NCBI GenBank assembly: GCA_000953695.1
Contig: LN554846.1
Location: 1,178,001-1,242,000, forward strand
Reading direction: 5' to 3'
From: Aliivibrio wodanis
Lineage (GTDB): Bacteria; Pseudomonadota; Gammaproteobacteria; Enterobacterales; Vibrionaceae
Length of the DNA: 64,000 nucleotides
Made by a program: the position numbers and the translations under genes. Positions 9,329-17,691 of the stretch are shown here, piece by piece (the first letter of the stretch is position 1; each line of letters begins with the position of its first letter). The notes below the pieces were generated by a model. It was not told the origin of the DNA. It saw only the letters and a program-made list of their open reading frames with translations, and searched no databases.

Positions 9329-10075
9329 TTATTTACTTATCTCTAACTCATTGAAATATTCGTCGATTATTTTTTGATAGGTGCCACTTTTTTTCATTGA
9401 ATTAAGAATTTGGTCAAAGTTATTTATTAACTTTATGTGCTGATTTTTTTTAGAAAATGCAATATAGCTTGGAGTTGACTCTACTGGAGGTTCCTCTAAG
9501 TGAAGTTTATTTGTTACCCCCATATTAGCAGAAATAAATCGAGCACCAAGTTCATTGTTAACCCAAAAATCAGCCCTTTTGGAAGATATCATTAAGACGC
9601 ATTGCTCTGCAAAATCCACTTTATAGACTGCTTTAAATTGCTTTTTATCCAACATACTGTCGAACCACGAGCCATAACTCACGTTATTAACTACACAGAG
9701 TCTATATTCACCAATTCTCGACTTTTCCCAATTGACAGTACTGCTCTTTGATCTAATTATTCTAATAGTCTGATTAAACAGAATTTCCTTACTATAATCG
9801 GCAAACTTTTCTCTAGATGGTGTTTTAAATGCTGTAAAAATGGCATCAGCACTACCATTTTCAACAGAGCTTATAGCTCTTCCCCATGGTAAAATTTCAA
9901 TTGTCATAGGAGTGCTCATCTGTTGAAAGATATGCGTTATTAGCCTAACAGCAACACCATCTAATTGATCGTTGTTTTGAGTTATATATGGAGGATAGTC
10001 CAGTGTAACTAATTTTATTTCTGCGTTTGACATTCTAGGGAATAGTAGACAGAAAATAAGAAATATCTGTTTCAT
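9329..10075 (-). CDS. Periplasmic amino-acid-type solute-binding protein (SBP family 3)
   Basis: 248 aa. The N-terminal signal peptide (hydrophobic IFLIFCLLFP, cleavage after SNA) directs it to the periplasm. The mature start EIKLVTLDYPPYI is the classic opening of family 3 solute-binding domains; GVAVRLITHIFQQM, WGRAISSVENGSADAIF and the acidic C-terminal helix (TYQKIIDEYFNEL) also fit. No ABC permease or ATPase gene is next to it, so this is an orphan receptor-like protein of the kind common in Vibrio. It may supply a distant transporter or a signalling pathway. Ligand unknown. Confidence 0.8.
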   Translation of the reverse strand: MKQIFLIFCLLFPRMSNAEIKLVTLDYPPYITQNNDQLDGVAVRLITHIFQQMSTPMTIEILPWGRAISSVENGSADAIFTAFKTPSREKFADYSKEILFNQTIRIIRSKSSTVNWEKSRIGEYRLCVVNNVSYGSWFDSMLDKKQFKAVYKVDFAEQCVLMISSKRADFWVNNELGARFISANMGVTNKLHLEEPPVESTPSYIAFSKKNQHIKLINNFDQILNSMKKSGTYQKIIDEYFNELEISK

Positions 10076-10416
10076 ATCGTACTCTCTTTCAGCGACAAGG
10101 CCTTCAACTTAAGCTTAGAACACTTTATTATCTTTAAAAAGAAATTATCTTTTTCAATTTGATATCTAGCTTACTTTGATGCTGATGAGACTATGGCTTC
10201 TCAAACCTTGCTGATCAAGTGATTGAACAAAACCTTATTTTAGTGGAAGTAATTTATATGATTAGAGCTTTTCTATTAAATACTAACTGTACTCGTTTTG
10301 AATCACCTATTTTAGTTTCAAATACGAATAAATAGTTAGATATTGCAGTATGTAGAGGCACTAGCTATTAATAGGCTAGTACCTTTTTGCTAAATTAGCT
10401 ATCGATTCACGTTGGT
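10076..10416. other. Intergenic region, 341 bases, no gene seen
   Basis: AT-rich. It should hold the minus-strand promoter of the solute-binding gene on the left. At 10358-10382 an inverted repeat (ACTAGC ... GCTAGT) is followed on the plus strand by CTTTTT and may act as the terminator region of the pilotin gene. I found no convincing open frame or RNA gene. Confidence 0.4.
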
Positions 10417-10818
10417 TCATTTAGTTACGTCTATTGCTTCTCGCGCCAAACAAGACTGTTCAGTAACTAAGATGTCATTTTGTTTTTGGCCGCGTGAATT
10501 ACGGATCAAATAACGATAAGCAACCCCTTTTTCTAGAACCGGTCGAATTTCATTATCATTACAGTAAGTGGTAATACTTGTTTCTATAATCTGGTTCGTA
10601 TTCGTGTCGCCATTACCACTATCTAAAAAGACCATTTCAACCACACCTTGTCTTTCTTTTACTTGAAGTAAAGTTAGTGATCCAATCTCAAGTGGAAGGG
10701 TGCTCGAAAGAATACTAGCGCGATAATCAGCTAGCATTTCAATTTCTTGTTGCTGTTCGTTAGAGGCACAGCCAGAAAGTAGTAGGGTGCTTAACGCGGT
10801 AAGAATAAGTTTTTTCAT
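10417..10818 (-). CDS. AspS/GspS-type pilotin lipoprotein for type II secretion
   Basis: 133 aa with a lipoprotein signal: MKKLILTALSTLLLSGC, lipobox LLSGC with Cys17, residue +2 Ala (outer-membrane sorting). The mature part matches my recollection of the E. coli AspS (YghG) pattern: ILSSTLPLEIGSLTLLQV, a beta-rich middle, then TYCNDNEIRPVLEKGVAYRYLI and EQSC; two cysteines could form the pilotin disulfide. AspS pilots the GspD secretin to the outer membrane. No gsp genes are nearby, as is usual for this pilotin. Called from remembered similarity, so confidence is moderate. Confidence 0.7.
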   Translation of the reverse strand: MKKLILTALSTLLLSGCASNEQQQEIEMLADYRASILSSTLPLEIGSLTLLQVKERQGVVEMVFLDSGNGDTNTNQIIETSITTYCNDNEIRPVLEKGVAYRYLIRNSRGQKQNDILVTEQSCLAREAIDVTK

Positions 10819-10847
10819 TATAGTTCTTATAGTTTAAATTTATATTA

Positions 10848-11150
10848 TTAAGCAGGAAGTACTTTTTTAAATGGCTTCACGACTACATTCGCATAAACCC
10901 CTGCATCAATATATGGGTCGTTGTTTGCCCATTCTTTAGCTGCATCTAATGAATCAAATTCTGCAATAACGGTTGAACCAGTAAATCCTGCTTCTCCAGG
11001 GTTTTCCGAGTCGATTGCTGGCATTGGTCCTGCAACTAATAAACGACCTTCATTTTGTAATAAAGTAAGGCGCTCTAGATGTTTTTCACGAACACTTAAA
11101 CGACGTTCCAGACTATTCTCAACATCTTGAGAAAAAATTACATACCACAT
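10848..11150 (-). CDS. yciI: YciI family protein
   Basis: 100 aa, full YciI length. A ferredoxin-like dimeric fold with the conserved opening MWYVIFSQD, the Arg/His segment [12 protein letters not shown], the central Gly-rich [11 protein letters not shown], and the [13 protein letters not shown] segment. The conserved His and Asp of the family (R-x-x-H, D-P-Y) are present. Biochemical function is unproven in the family. The ATG follows AAGGA. It is transcribed separately from the upstream minus-strand transcript, which ends at the hairpin 11190-11225. Confidence 0.9.
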   Translation of the reverse strand: MWYVIFSQDVENSLERRLSVREKHLERLTLLQNEGRLLVAGPMPAIDSENPGEAGFTGSTVIAEFDSLDAAKEWANNDPYIDAGVYANVVVKPFKKVLPA

Positions 11151-11189
11151 GGTGAATCCTTTTATTTTGTATCATCATTGATACCCCAT

Positions 11190-11225
11190 CATAAAAAAAG
11201 CTCAGACTATAAACCAGAGCTTTTT
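11190..11225 (-). terminator. Rho-independent terminator just upstream of yciI
   Basis: AAAAAGCTC ... GAGCTTTTT is a symmetrical hairpin. On the minus strand GAGC is followed by TTTTTTTATG. No minus-strand gene was predicted ahead of it, which points to a small transcript in 11226-11400. Confidence 0.7.
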
Positions 11226-11245
11226 GATAATTAATCAGAAAATTT

Positions 11246-11365
11246 CTAATAACTACGCATTTTTAGGGATTGAGCGACCAGTTCTTGGTGTGATCCTAAC
11301 ATGTTCACAAGGAAGCTGTTGTTGTTAATCTTGAAGTGCTCTCTCTTACTATTAATTATTGTGAT
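11246..11365 (-). other. Possible small transcript/ORF upstream of yciI
   Basis: Between the terminator at 11190-11225 and the LysR promoter there is an open minus-strand frame without ATG until 11302 (18 codons, MLGSHQELVAQSLKMRSY). The same frame is open back to 11365 with ATC/ATT codons only. A second minus frame is open over the same bases and ends ...TPRTGRSIPKNA. No good ribosome site is visible. It is either a small RNA, a very small protein or a decayed gene; I cannot decide. Confidence 0.25.
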
Positions 11366-11453
11366 TCTTATTCAAAATTAGATAGCTTGGATATAAATTA
11401 ACCATGAATTAGAGTCATTATTCAGTTTTTATAAAATAAGAGAGCCTCGAATT

Positions 11454-12353
11454 ATGGACAGATTAAGTGCATTAAAGGTATTTATTACGATTGTGGAGCA
11501 AGGAAGCTTATCGGGAGCAGCAAAGTTATTAGATATTGAAAGAACCAAAGTTTCTCGATATTTAAGTGAATTAGAAGATTGGGTTGGAACACGTTTATTA
11601 CATAGAACAACACGAAATCAAAGTTTGACCCAAGCAGGTGAAAAAACATTACAACGAGCTTATCAAATAGATTTTTTAACGGGTGATATTAATACAATTA
11701 TAGATCGCCAAAATGACACATTATCGGGTCGCTTACGTATTACTAGTTCATACGCAATGGTTGATGTTTTTTTATTAGAAGCTATTAATGAATTTTGTAC
11801 ATTGTGGCCTCAAGTTCAAATTGAACTTATTGTTGCAGATAAACATATTAACTTAATTGAAGATGGAATAGATTTAGCCGTTCGAATTAGTAACGATTTA
11901 GATCCTAATATTGTTGCGAAAAAAATTGGTATTTGTCGCTCAGTTATTGTCGCTAGTCCTCAGTATTTATTAGCCAATGAGGTTGAGATTACAACCCCCA
12001 AATCTTTAATTGAACATAATTGCCTTTCTTTTAGTTATTTTGGTAAACATGAGTGGAGTTTTTACCGTGAAAACGAAAATGAAAATGTAGCTATTTCAGG
12101 GAGATTGATTGCCAATAATTCTAATATCTTACTTAAAGCTACCTTAGATGGTGCTGGAATTAGTTATCAACCTCTAGCGTGTGCTTGGCCTTTAATTCAA
12201 TCTGGAAAACTTGTTCAACTATTAACGGATTGGGAAGCTAAGAATTTAGATGTACACCTTGTCTATTCTAATAGGAAGCAGATGACTTTATTACATCGAC
12301 GGTTTATTGATTTTGTTTCTAATAAAATGTCGTTAAATTCTTTGTGGAATTAA
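11454..12353 (+). CDS. LysR-family transcriptional regulator
   Basis: 299 aa. The N-terminal winged HTH (about residues 1-60) shows DRLSALKVFITIVEQGSLSGAAKLLDI-type sequence and the conserved GTRLLHRTTR. A C-terminal periplasmic-binding-like effector domain follows (GRLRITSSYAMVDVF, GIDLAVRIS, GAGISYQPL). It is closest in style to the CrgA/DmlR-type LysR group. It is transcribed away from yciI; the next plus-strand gene starts about 400 bases on. Target genes are unknown. Confidence 0.9.
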   Translation: MDRLSALKVFITIVEQGSLSGAAKLLDIERTKVSRYLSELEDWVGTRLLHRTTRNQSLTQAGEKTLQRAYQIDFLTGDINTIIDRQNDTLSGRLRITSSYAMVDVFLLEAINEFCTLWPQVQIELIVADKHINLIEDGIDLAVRISNDLDPNIVAKKIGICRSVIVASPQYLLANEVEITTPKSLIEHNCLSFSYFGKHEWSFYRENENENVAISGRLIANNSNILLKATLDGAGISYQPLACAWPLIQSGKLVQLLTDWEAKNLDVHLVYSNRKQMTLLHRRFIDFVSNKMSLNSLWN

Positions 12354-12746
12354 TATTAGTGCGAATTTTGCAAAAGTGTTATGTGGATTTAAGTCTATTT
12401 ATTTTAATTTAAGTGATTAATATAAAGATGGTTAGGGGGACAAAACATATTTCAATTTATTGAATGTCATATTGTTTTCGTTGCTATAATGAATTTGAGT
12501 AGTTAAATTTTAATTAATCAGTAAATGAAAGATAATCATAAATTAATATTATAATCTACATTAGCTTGTTCAAATTAAAAGATAGTTCTTGTTTTTTCTA
12601 TAGTAATCTCTTTGATATTAAAGCTTGTAGTTTTATTAAGTTGTAAAGTTAAGTTTCTCTCAATTATTTTATATAGCTTTAATTTTCGGGTGTCTGAATA
12701 TTGTTAAGGCTATGAATGGTTTATAAATTACTAATCAGGAGATCTT
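12354..12746. other. AT-rich intergenic region, 393 bases
   Basis: Very AT-rich, with no reading frame or clear hairpin. It is expected to contain the promoter of the secreted-protein pair; the only clear signal is AGGAGA just ahead of the ATG at 12747. The long AT-rich upstream region would suit H-NS-type silencing (inference). Confidence 0.4.
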
Positions 12747-14027
12747 ATGTTCAGTTATATCCATAATAAGCCCGTAAAATTTGGAGTATTATCCAGTGTG
12801 ATTATTGCTTCATTTTTTTCATTAGGTGTTAATGCTAATGTGATTGAAATAAATCCAATCGTTTCGAATCCTTTTGGAGCATCAAAAAAAGACATTTGTG
12901 AGTTGTATAATGATCGAGTAAAAATAGCGAATGCTAAGTTAAAAAGGTTAGACTTAGCAGAAATTGAATCGCAAAATACTTGTACTTACGTCCCTTTAAG
13001 TCGTGGACAAATAGAAGTTTCATTGCATCCATTTAAATACAGTGTATATCCAAATGGTTATAATTCTTGGGCTCAAATGACAGAAAAGGTAGATATTACC
13101 AATGAACTTGAGCTAGTTATGCTATCTGGTGGTAATGAGACTACCTATGTGGTTTATGCAACTGGAGGAGCTCAACTTAGAGAACAAAATTTTCGTTGTA
13201 TTGGAACGATCACTCCGAGAATTTGCTCTCATGCTCCAAATTATAATAACAACGATATAAAAGGAAATTTAGTTGCTAGTTGGGATGCTTGGGGCTACAG
13301 ACAATTAAATAATGTATTTAATAACGTAAAAACACAAATACAAACTGTTAATTCTCAAAATAGTCCAGCAATACCGGGTGGAGATTCCAATTCACGTTAT
13401 TGGCGACTAGATAAATTTTTCCCTGAAACAAGCACTCAAAATAAAACATTAGATATTGCAAAATCAACAAGCATTACATTTGACGTTGATGGTGGTATAG
13501 CTACTGATGCTAAAGGTGCTTCAGTAAATTTTGCGGTTGGTTATGAAAGTGGATACTCAACTGAAGAAACAGTAATGACAGTTCATGGCACTGAGTTAAC
13601 ATCAGATACGGGGTCTAGTTCTGAATTTAAACTTAACGTAGATGCAATTTGGCCTATATCTGCTTTTAATACTGAAGTTCATTCAGGATCTAGTAGCGTT
13701 GTTGATAATAAAATAGGTCAGTCGGCTTGGCGTGACATTGATTTTAGTTCATTTACCATTTGGCGAGAAACGATAAATTCGGGCAACTGTAAACCAGACA
13801 AAGGTCTTAGGGAGCAGATATTTAGACATACTTTAAGTATGGATCGTGGTCAATATGATGCGGATTATAACAGTAATGTACTAACGGTAGTTGAAAAGTC
13901 TCCAGGTTACAGTGCAAGTTATGATACTTACGCAACGTCAAAAAACTTCTTGGTTGAGACAAAATGTGTTGAGGGCAGATCAGGTAAGTTGTATCGAGTT
14001 CATGAAACTGGAACGTTAAACCGATAA
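12747..14027 (+). CDS. Secreted beta-rich protein of unknown function, possibly toxin-like
   Basis: 426 aa with a signal peptide (hydrophobic core VLSSVIIASFFSLGV, likely cut after VNA near residue 31). The mature protein is rich in Ser, Thr, Asn and Tyr with alternating hydrophobic patterns, has several paired cysteines (CELY, NTCTY, FRCIG, PRICS, NCKP, TKCVE), and lacks transmembrane helices. The central serine/threonine amphipathic run (about 230-300) and the later WRDIDFSSFTIWRE are reminiscent of leukocidin/aerolysin-type pore formers, but I recognise no family with confidence. It is paired with a second exported protein 19 bases downstream. Confidence 0.6.
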   Translation: MFSYIHNKPVKFGVLSSVIIASFFSLGVNANVIEINPIVSNPFGASKKDICELYNDRVKIANAKLKRLDLAEIESQNTCTYVPLSRGQIEVSLHPFKYSVYPNGYNSWAQMTEKVDITNELELVMLSGGNETTYVVYATGGAQLREQNFRCIGTITPRICSHAPNYNNNDIKGNLVASWDAWGYRQLNNVFNNVKTQIQTVNSQNSPAIPGGDSNSRYWRLDKFFPETSTQNKTLDIAKSTSITFDVDGGIATDAKGASVNFAVGYESGYSTEETVMTVHGTELTSDTGSSSEFKLNVDAIWPISAFNTEVHSGSSSVVDNKIGQSAWRDIDFSSFTIWRETINSGNCKPDKGLREQIFRHTLSMDRGQYDADYNSNVLTVVEKSPGYSASYDTYATSKNFLVETKCVEGRSGKLYRVHETGTLNR

Positions 14028-14046
14028 TTATATTAGGACTTAAATT

Positions 14047-14514
14047 ATGAAAATGACATCAATATTGACTTTAACTGTCGCAACGTTCCTTTCTGTTTCT
14101 ACACTGGCAAATCCAGTTCATTTGTTAGTGGATAATGCAACGAACTCGTCGCTTGATGTAGTAACAGAAATGGTTAGTATGGAAGGGCCCGTTGAATCTA
14201 CATCGGGAGAAAAGGCGCTCTATGCCTCGAGTAATCATGCAATGGTTGTGCTAGATTCAAGTCTTGTGCTTCAACAGCATTCTTCATTAGAAAAAGAACG
14301 CTTTGCCAATGCAAAGTCAATTGTGATTGTTGGTTCACCAAAGGACAATATGCAAGTATCAAAAAGGTTGTTAGGCTATGGTGTTGAAGATGATTATCTC
14401 GTTATTACAAATGTTGACCAACCTGAAGAGTTAGCATTGACCTATTTTACTAAGGTAGATACCGCGAGTGATGCTGAAACAGTAAAAGCATTAATTAAAG
14501 CAGCAATGAAATAG
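14047..14514 (+). CDS. Small exported protein, partner of the upstream secreted protein
   Basis: 155 aa with a clear signal peptide (MKMTSILTLTVATFLSVSTLA, cut before NPVHL). The mature part is about 134 aa, alpha/beta in character, with no cysteines and no lipobox. It starts 19 bases after the preceding gene, behind AGGA, so the two are co-transcribed and probably function together. By analogy with vibrio haemolysin operons that encode a small exported helper next to the toxin, it might be a chaperone or immunity-like factor; this is only analogy. Confidence 0.6.
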   Translation: MKMTSILTLTVATFLSVSTLANPVHLLVDNATNSSLDVVTEMVSMEGPVESTSGEKALYASSNHAMVVLDSSLVLQQHSSLEKERFANAKSIVIVGSPKDNMQVSKRLLGYGVEDDYLVITNVDQPEELALTYFTKVDTASDAETVKALIKAAMK

Positions 14515-14560
14515 TATAGGTTATTATTTTTTAATAGCTTTATTTATTAAAAAATAAGTA

Positions 14561-14589
14561 AAAGCAGAAGGTTGTCTTCTGCTTTTTTT
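14561..14589. terminator. Bidirectional terminator between the secreted pair and yciA
   Basis: AAAGCAGAAG (14561-14570) pairs with CTTCTGCTTT (14576-14585) around GTTGT, with T-runs for the plus strand and an A-rich left side serving the minus-strand yciA. Confidence 0.85.
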
Positions 14590-15006
14590 CTATTTTTTGA
14601 TTGGACGCGGTTTCCCTTTAGCATCAATAGCTACATAATTGAATGTGGCATCACACACCATAAAACGGTCACCAATGCCGTGTTCTTTTACTGGCTTGAT
14701 CCATACTTCTAAATTAATCGACATAGAAGTACGACCAATTTTTATACATTCGCCATAACAGCAGACAACATCACCTACTTTTACTGGCTTTTTAAAGGTA
14801 ATACTAGAAACAGATACGGTAACAATACGGCCGCCAGAAATTTCTTTGGCTAAAATGCCACCAGCTAAATCGAGTTGAGACATGATCCAGCCACCAAAAA
14901 TATCGCCATTGGCATTGGTGTCTGCTGGCATAGAAAGAGTACGAAGAAGAAGTTGGCCTTTAGGGGCTTGTCCAAGGTTATCTGGGGTAGTCAAAGTAGG
15001 TTCCAA
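14590..15006 (-). CDS. yciA: Acyl-CoA thioesterase YciA
   Basis: 138 aa hot-dog fold thioesterase that hydrolyses short to medium acyl-CoA. The family pattern is clear: GQLLLRTLSMPADTNANGDIFGGWIMSQLD, with the catalytic Asp in NGDIFGGW, then SITFKKPVKVGDVVCCYGE and the C-terminal FNYVAID-KGKPRPI. In E. coli yciA also sits beside yciB, and the pair is preserved here in the same order. It has its own upstream region; the yciB terminator lies between the two. Confidence 0.95.
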   Translation of the reverse strand: MEPTLTTPDNLGQAPKGQLLLRTLSMPADTNANGDIFGGWIMSQLDLAGGILAKEISGGRIVTVSVSSITFKKPVKVGDVVCCYGECIKIGRTSMSINLEVWIKPVKEHGIGDRFMVCDATFNYVAIDAKGKPRPIKK

Positions 15007-15054
15007 TACAGCAAAAATGAAATTGGCGGCAGTCTATCATAAAAAAACAGATAT

Positions 15055-15084
15055 AAAAAAGCCGTGCGATAAAACAGCACGGCT
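15055..15084 (-). terminator. Terminator of yciB (minus strand)
   Basis: AGCCGTGC (15060-15067) pairs with GCACGGCT (15077-15084). On the minus strand the hairpin is followed by TTTTTTATAT, just before the yciA start. Confidence 0.85.
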
Positions 15085-15183
15085 CAGAGAGTTCTATTAT
15101 AGTTTTTGATGATAATTATAATTTATAAAATTATTTATTATTCAATCGTTTACTTGATTTTATTTGTGTATAGGAAACTAAGA

Positions 15184-15729
15184 TTACTCTTGCTCTTCTT
15201 TTGCCTCTTTTGGCATGTGTTTATAAACGTACATACCTGTAAGCAATGTGTATAAAAAGGTGAGCCCAAGTAAGCCAAATACCTTAAAGTTAACCCATAC
15301 ATCTAATGGCATTTCAAACGCTACATATAAGTTTGCAATAGCACATACAGTGAAGAATAAGATCCATGCATAGTTGATTTTGTTCCATTGAGGATCAGTT
15401 AGCGTTACTTCTTTACCTAGCATACCTTTAATTACAGGTTTACCTATAATTTGAGAGACTAATAAACCCGCCGCAAAGACGCAGTATACGATTGTTACTT
15501 TCCACTTAATGAAGTTGTCATCATGTAAGAAGATCGTCATGCCACCAAAGACGGTCACCATAAGAAAGGTGATTAGCTGCATTTTTTCAACTTTCTTATA
15601 AAGAACATAAGTCAAAACAAGTTGAACAGCTGTTGCTATAATAAGTGCACCTGTTGCAGTGTAAATATCGTACATTTTGTACAGGGTAAAAAAGATAATC
15701 AGTGGGATAAAATCTAAAATCTGTTTCAT
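15184..15729 (-). CDS. yciB: Inner-membrane septation/envelope protein YciB (IspZ)
   Basis: 181 aa with five to six membrane helices. Conserved YciB segments: [14 protein letters not shown] at the start, [21 protein letters not shown], the D-x-F-IKWKVT block, LGKEVTL, and the [12 protein letters not shown] helix. YciB interacts with cell-elongation and division proteins in E. coli and affects envelope integrity. The ATG at 15729 aligns with the E. coli start; a TTG six codons upstream (15747) is less likely. In E. coli yciC lies upstream; here an accessory block starts instead. Confidence 0.93.
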   Translation of the reverse strand: MKQILDFIPLIIFFTLYKMYDIYTATGALIIATAVQLVLTYVLYKKVEKMQLITFLMVTVFGGMTIFLHDDNFIKWKVTIVYCVFAAGLLVSQIIGKPVIKGMLGKEVTLTDPQWNKINYAWILFFTVCAIANLYVAFEMPLDVWVNFKVFGLLGLTFLYTLLTGMYVYKHMPKEAKEEQE

Positions 15730-15923
15730 AGTTATAGGTTGAGCCAATAATTAATTATGTAGCGAGTGTATCTAAAATTTACAGGGGAGGGAATCGCTAA
15801 AAATTACTTGTTACATTTTATGCGTGCTTGTTGGTGAAAAAGAAAAGCCAACTCATATGCTTTCAACTAGAAAGAGCAAGTGTGAGTTGGCTTAATAATA
15901 TCTGATGTAAAGAAATAATGAAT

Positions 15924-16212
15924 CTACGCTTCTTTATTTTCTGCCGTTGTTTCTGCTGTTTCTTCAACCATTGAGTCAACAATCACAGCACATGCAGCAT
16001 CACCAGTGATGTTCAGAGCGGTACGGATCATATCGAAGATTCGATCTAATGCGAATAGAAGTGGTAGACCTTCGATTGGAATACCTTCAGCAAGTAGAAC
16101 AGCAACGACTTGTGGCTTCTTCATTGTAATCAGGAATTTCTTTGCGGAGGTTTTAGTTAGTTGGCCAACCATTAATGGATAAGCAATAAAACCAAACACA
16201 AGAATAGCAGCA
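15924..16212 (-). pseudogene. Broken copy of the dicarboxylate/glutamate:cation symporter gene
   Basis: This minus-strand fragment is a decayed duplicate of the gene at 22837-24078. It keeps the segment FGFIAYPLMVG-LTKTSAKKFLI-MKKPQ, then jumps directly to VVAVLLA-GIPIEGLPLLFALD and the conserved C-terminus (ITGDAACAVIVDS). Thus about the first 230 residues are missing and roughly 90 internal residues are deleted in frame, probably at a short CT microhomology. Similarity to the intact copy stops at about 16212 within ACAAGAATAGC. The protein would lack most transport helices and cannot be functional. Confidence 0.9.
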
Positions 16213-16256
16213 AAAAAACATTCGAGTTTTGCCTAGCTAACTATAATCCCTATACG

Positions 16257-17510
16257 TTATACAGTTGCCTGAACTTCCTTATCTGGCATCAAAAGAAACA
16301 ACAGTGATGTGCAGATAAGTAGAAATCCACAGACAGTCCAATTGACTTGTATCCCATATTGCTGAGATACATAACCTAAGACTAATGATGCTAAAACTGA
16401 ACCGATTGTTACTATAGATGAGCTGATAGATAACATCGTCGAGCGTTGATCTTCTGTCGTATTGTCATTAAGTAAAACCATTTCAGAATTATTACCCGCA
16501 GTAAAAAGAAAGAAGAAAAGCAAATAGAAAACAGTAAATGAATAAACAGTGTCAGATAGTGCAAGAGCAATGAATAACACACCAGATAGAGAACGAGTAA
16601 AAAACATTAATTTTCGGTGCGAATCGTTAAATAGACGAAGTAATTGGACTGATAAAAGCGATGAAGCGCTAGCCATTAGAAAGTATAAAGCTGAAATAAT
16701 ACCAAAAATTGAGATTCCATAAGTATTATTACTGACCATTTCTGAAAGGTATGGCTGCCAGAAAGTTTCTACGCTACTTAGAACAAAGCCAAACACTAGC
16801 GTTGTCTGCATTATTCTTTTCAAAATAATATGTGAAAATGACTCTTGGAGCACCTTAATACTATGGCGAATAATTTCTTTAAATTTTTGTTGGGATGAGT
16901 TGTGGTGTTCAGCTTTATCATCAGAAATTAATGCTAATGAAACAAGAAATAAAACTATATTTGCTAGACACATGAGAATGAGGTTTAGATCATAAATGCT
17001 ATTAAGGTTTATTGAAATACTTACAGCATAATCTGGTAACCATCCTCCAAGCAGTGACCCAATCGCCAAGCCTATTGTAATTACCACATTAACTATTGAA
17101 ACAGCTTTATGATAAGTTAAATTACCTTTGGCAGTATGAAAAGTATCATAAAACCAAGCATCTAATGTTCCTGAATAAATAGCTCTTGAAGCTCCGAGAA
17201 AGAATGCAGCGATTATAATCGTGAAAAATGAATTTGAAGCAAGGTATAGAATAAAACAACCTAGTATATTTACTACTAAAGATAGTAAATATATTTTCTT
17301 CCTACCGTATTTGTCAGCTATACCACCTAGTGGAATTTCTAACGCAGCGGTGCTCCCAACCCATACAGCCATAACTGCACCAATTTCTTGTAAATTCAAT
17401 CCACGAGATTGAAATATAAGAACTAATACAGGGATAGCAATACCAATAACTGACCAATGAAATCCTTGATGTAGAGCATATTTTTGAAGTAATGCTTTCT
17501 TATTGACCAT
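16257..17510 (-). CDS. Major facilitator superfamily transporter
   Basis: 417 aa with about 12 hydrophobic helices. MFS signature motif A is seen as GGIADKYGRKKIYLL between helices 2 and 3, and a weaker repeat follows in the second half. Motif-C-like glycines (GLAIGSLLGGWL) lie in helix 5, which favours a drug/metabolite exporter. The ATG at 17510 has AAGGAAA at correct spacing; 37 upstream in-frame codons are not included. It is divergent from the regulator at 17692, with a palindrome between. Substrate unknown. It lies inside the block bracketed by the two symporter copies, so it is likely acquired. Confidence 0.85.
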   Translation of the reverse strand: MVNKKALLQKYALHQGFHWSVIGIAIPVLVLIFQSRGLNLQEIGAVMAVWVGSTAALEIPLGGIADKYGRKKIYLLSLVVNILGCFILYLASNSFFTIIIAAFFLGASRAIYSGTLDAWFYDTFHTAKGNLTYHKAVSIVNVVITIGLAIGSLLGGWLPDYAVSISINLNSIYDLNLILMCLANIVLFLVSLALISDDKAEHHNSSQQKFKEIIRHSIKVLQESFSHIILKRIMQTTLVFGFVLSSVETFWQPYLSEMVSNNTYGISIFGIISALYFLMASASSLLSVQLLRLFNDSHRKLMFFTRSLSGVLFIALALSDTVYSFTVFYLLFFFLFTAGNNSEMVLLNDNTTEDQRSTMLSISSSIVTIGSVLASLVLGYVSQQYGIQVNWTVCGFLLICTSLLFLLMPDKEVQATV

Positions 17511-17640
17511 AGTTTCCTTCTTTCTTTGTAAATACAATCCCTGATCAGAATTGAATAGTGAGTAGTAAGCGATTTCATCTATCGTTTGCTTCGTACTACA
17601 ATGCACATAGTGATACTTCATTTCAATTATTTGATTTTTT

Positions 17641-17657
17641 GTATCGTTATGCGATAC
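17641..17657. promoter_or_regulatory. Putative operator between the MFS exporter and its regulator
   Basis: GTATCG-N5-CGATAC is a perfect inverted repeat lying 35 bases before the regulator start and 131 before the exporter start. It is a plausible binding site for the HTH protein at 17692. Confidence 0.5.
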
Positions 17658-17691
17658 CGTGGTGTTCGTATTTTGCTAGAAAGGAATCAGT

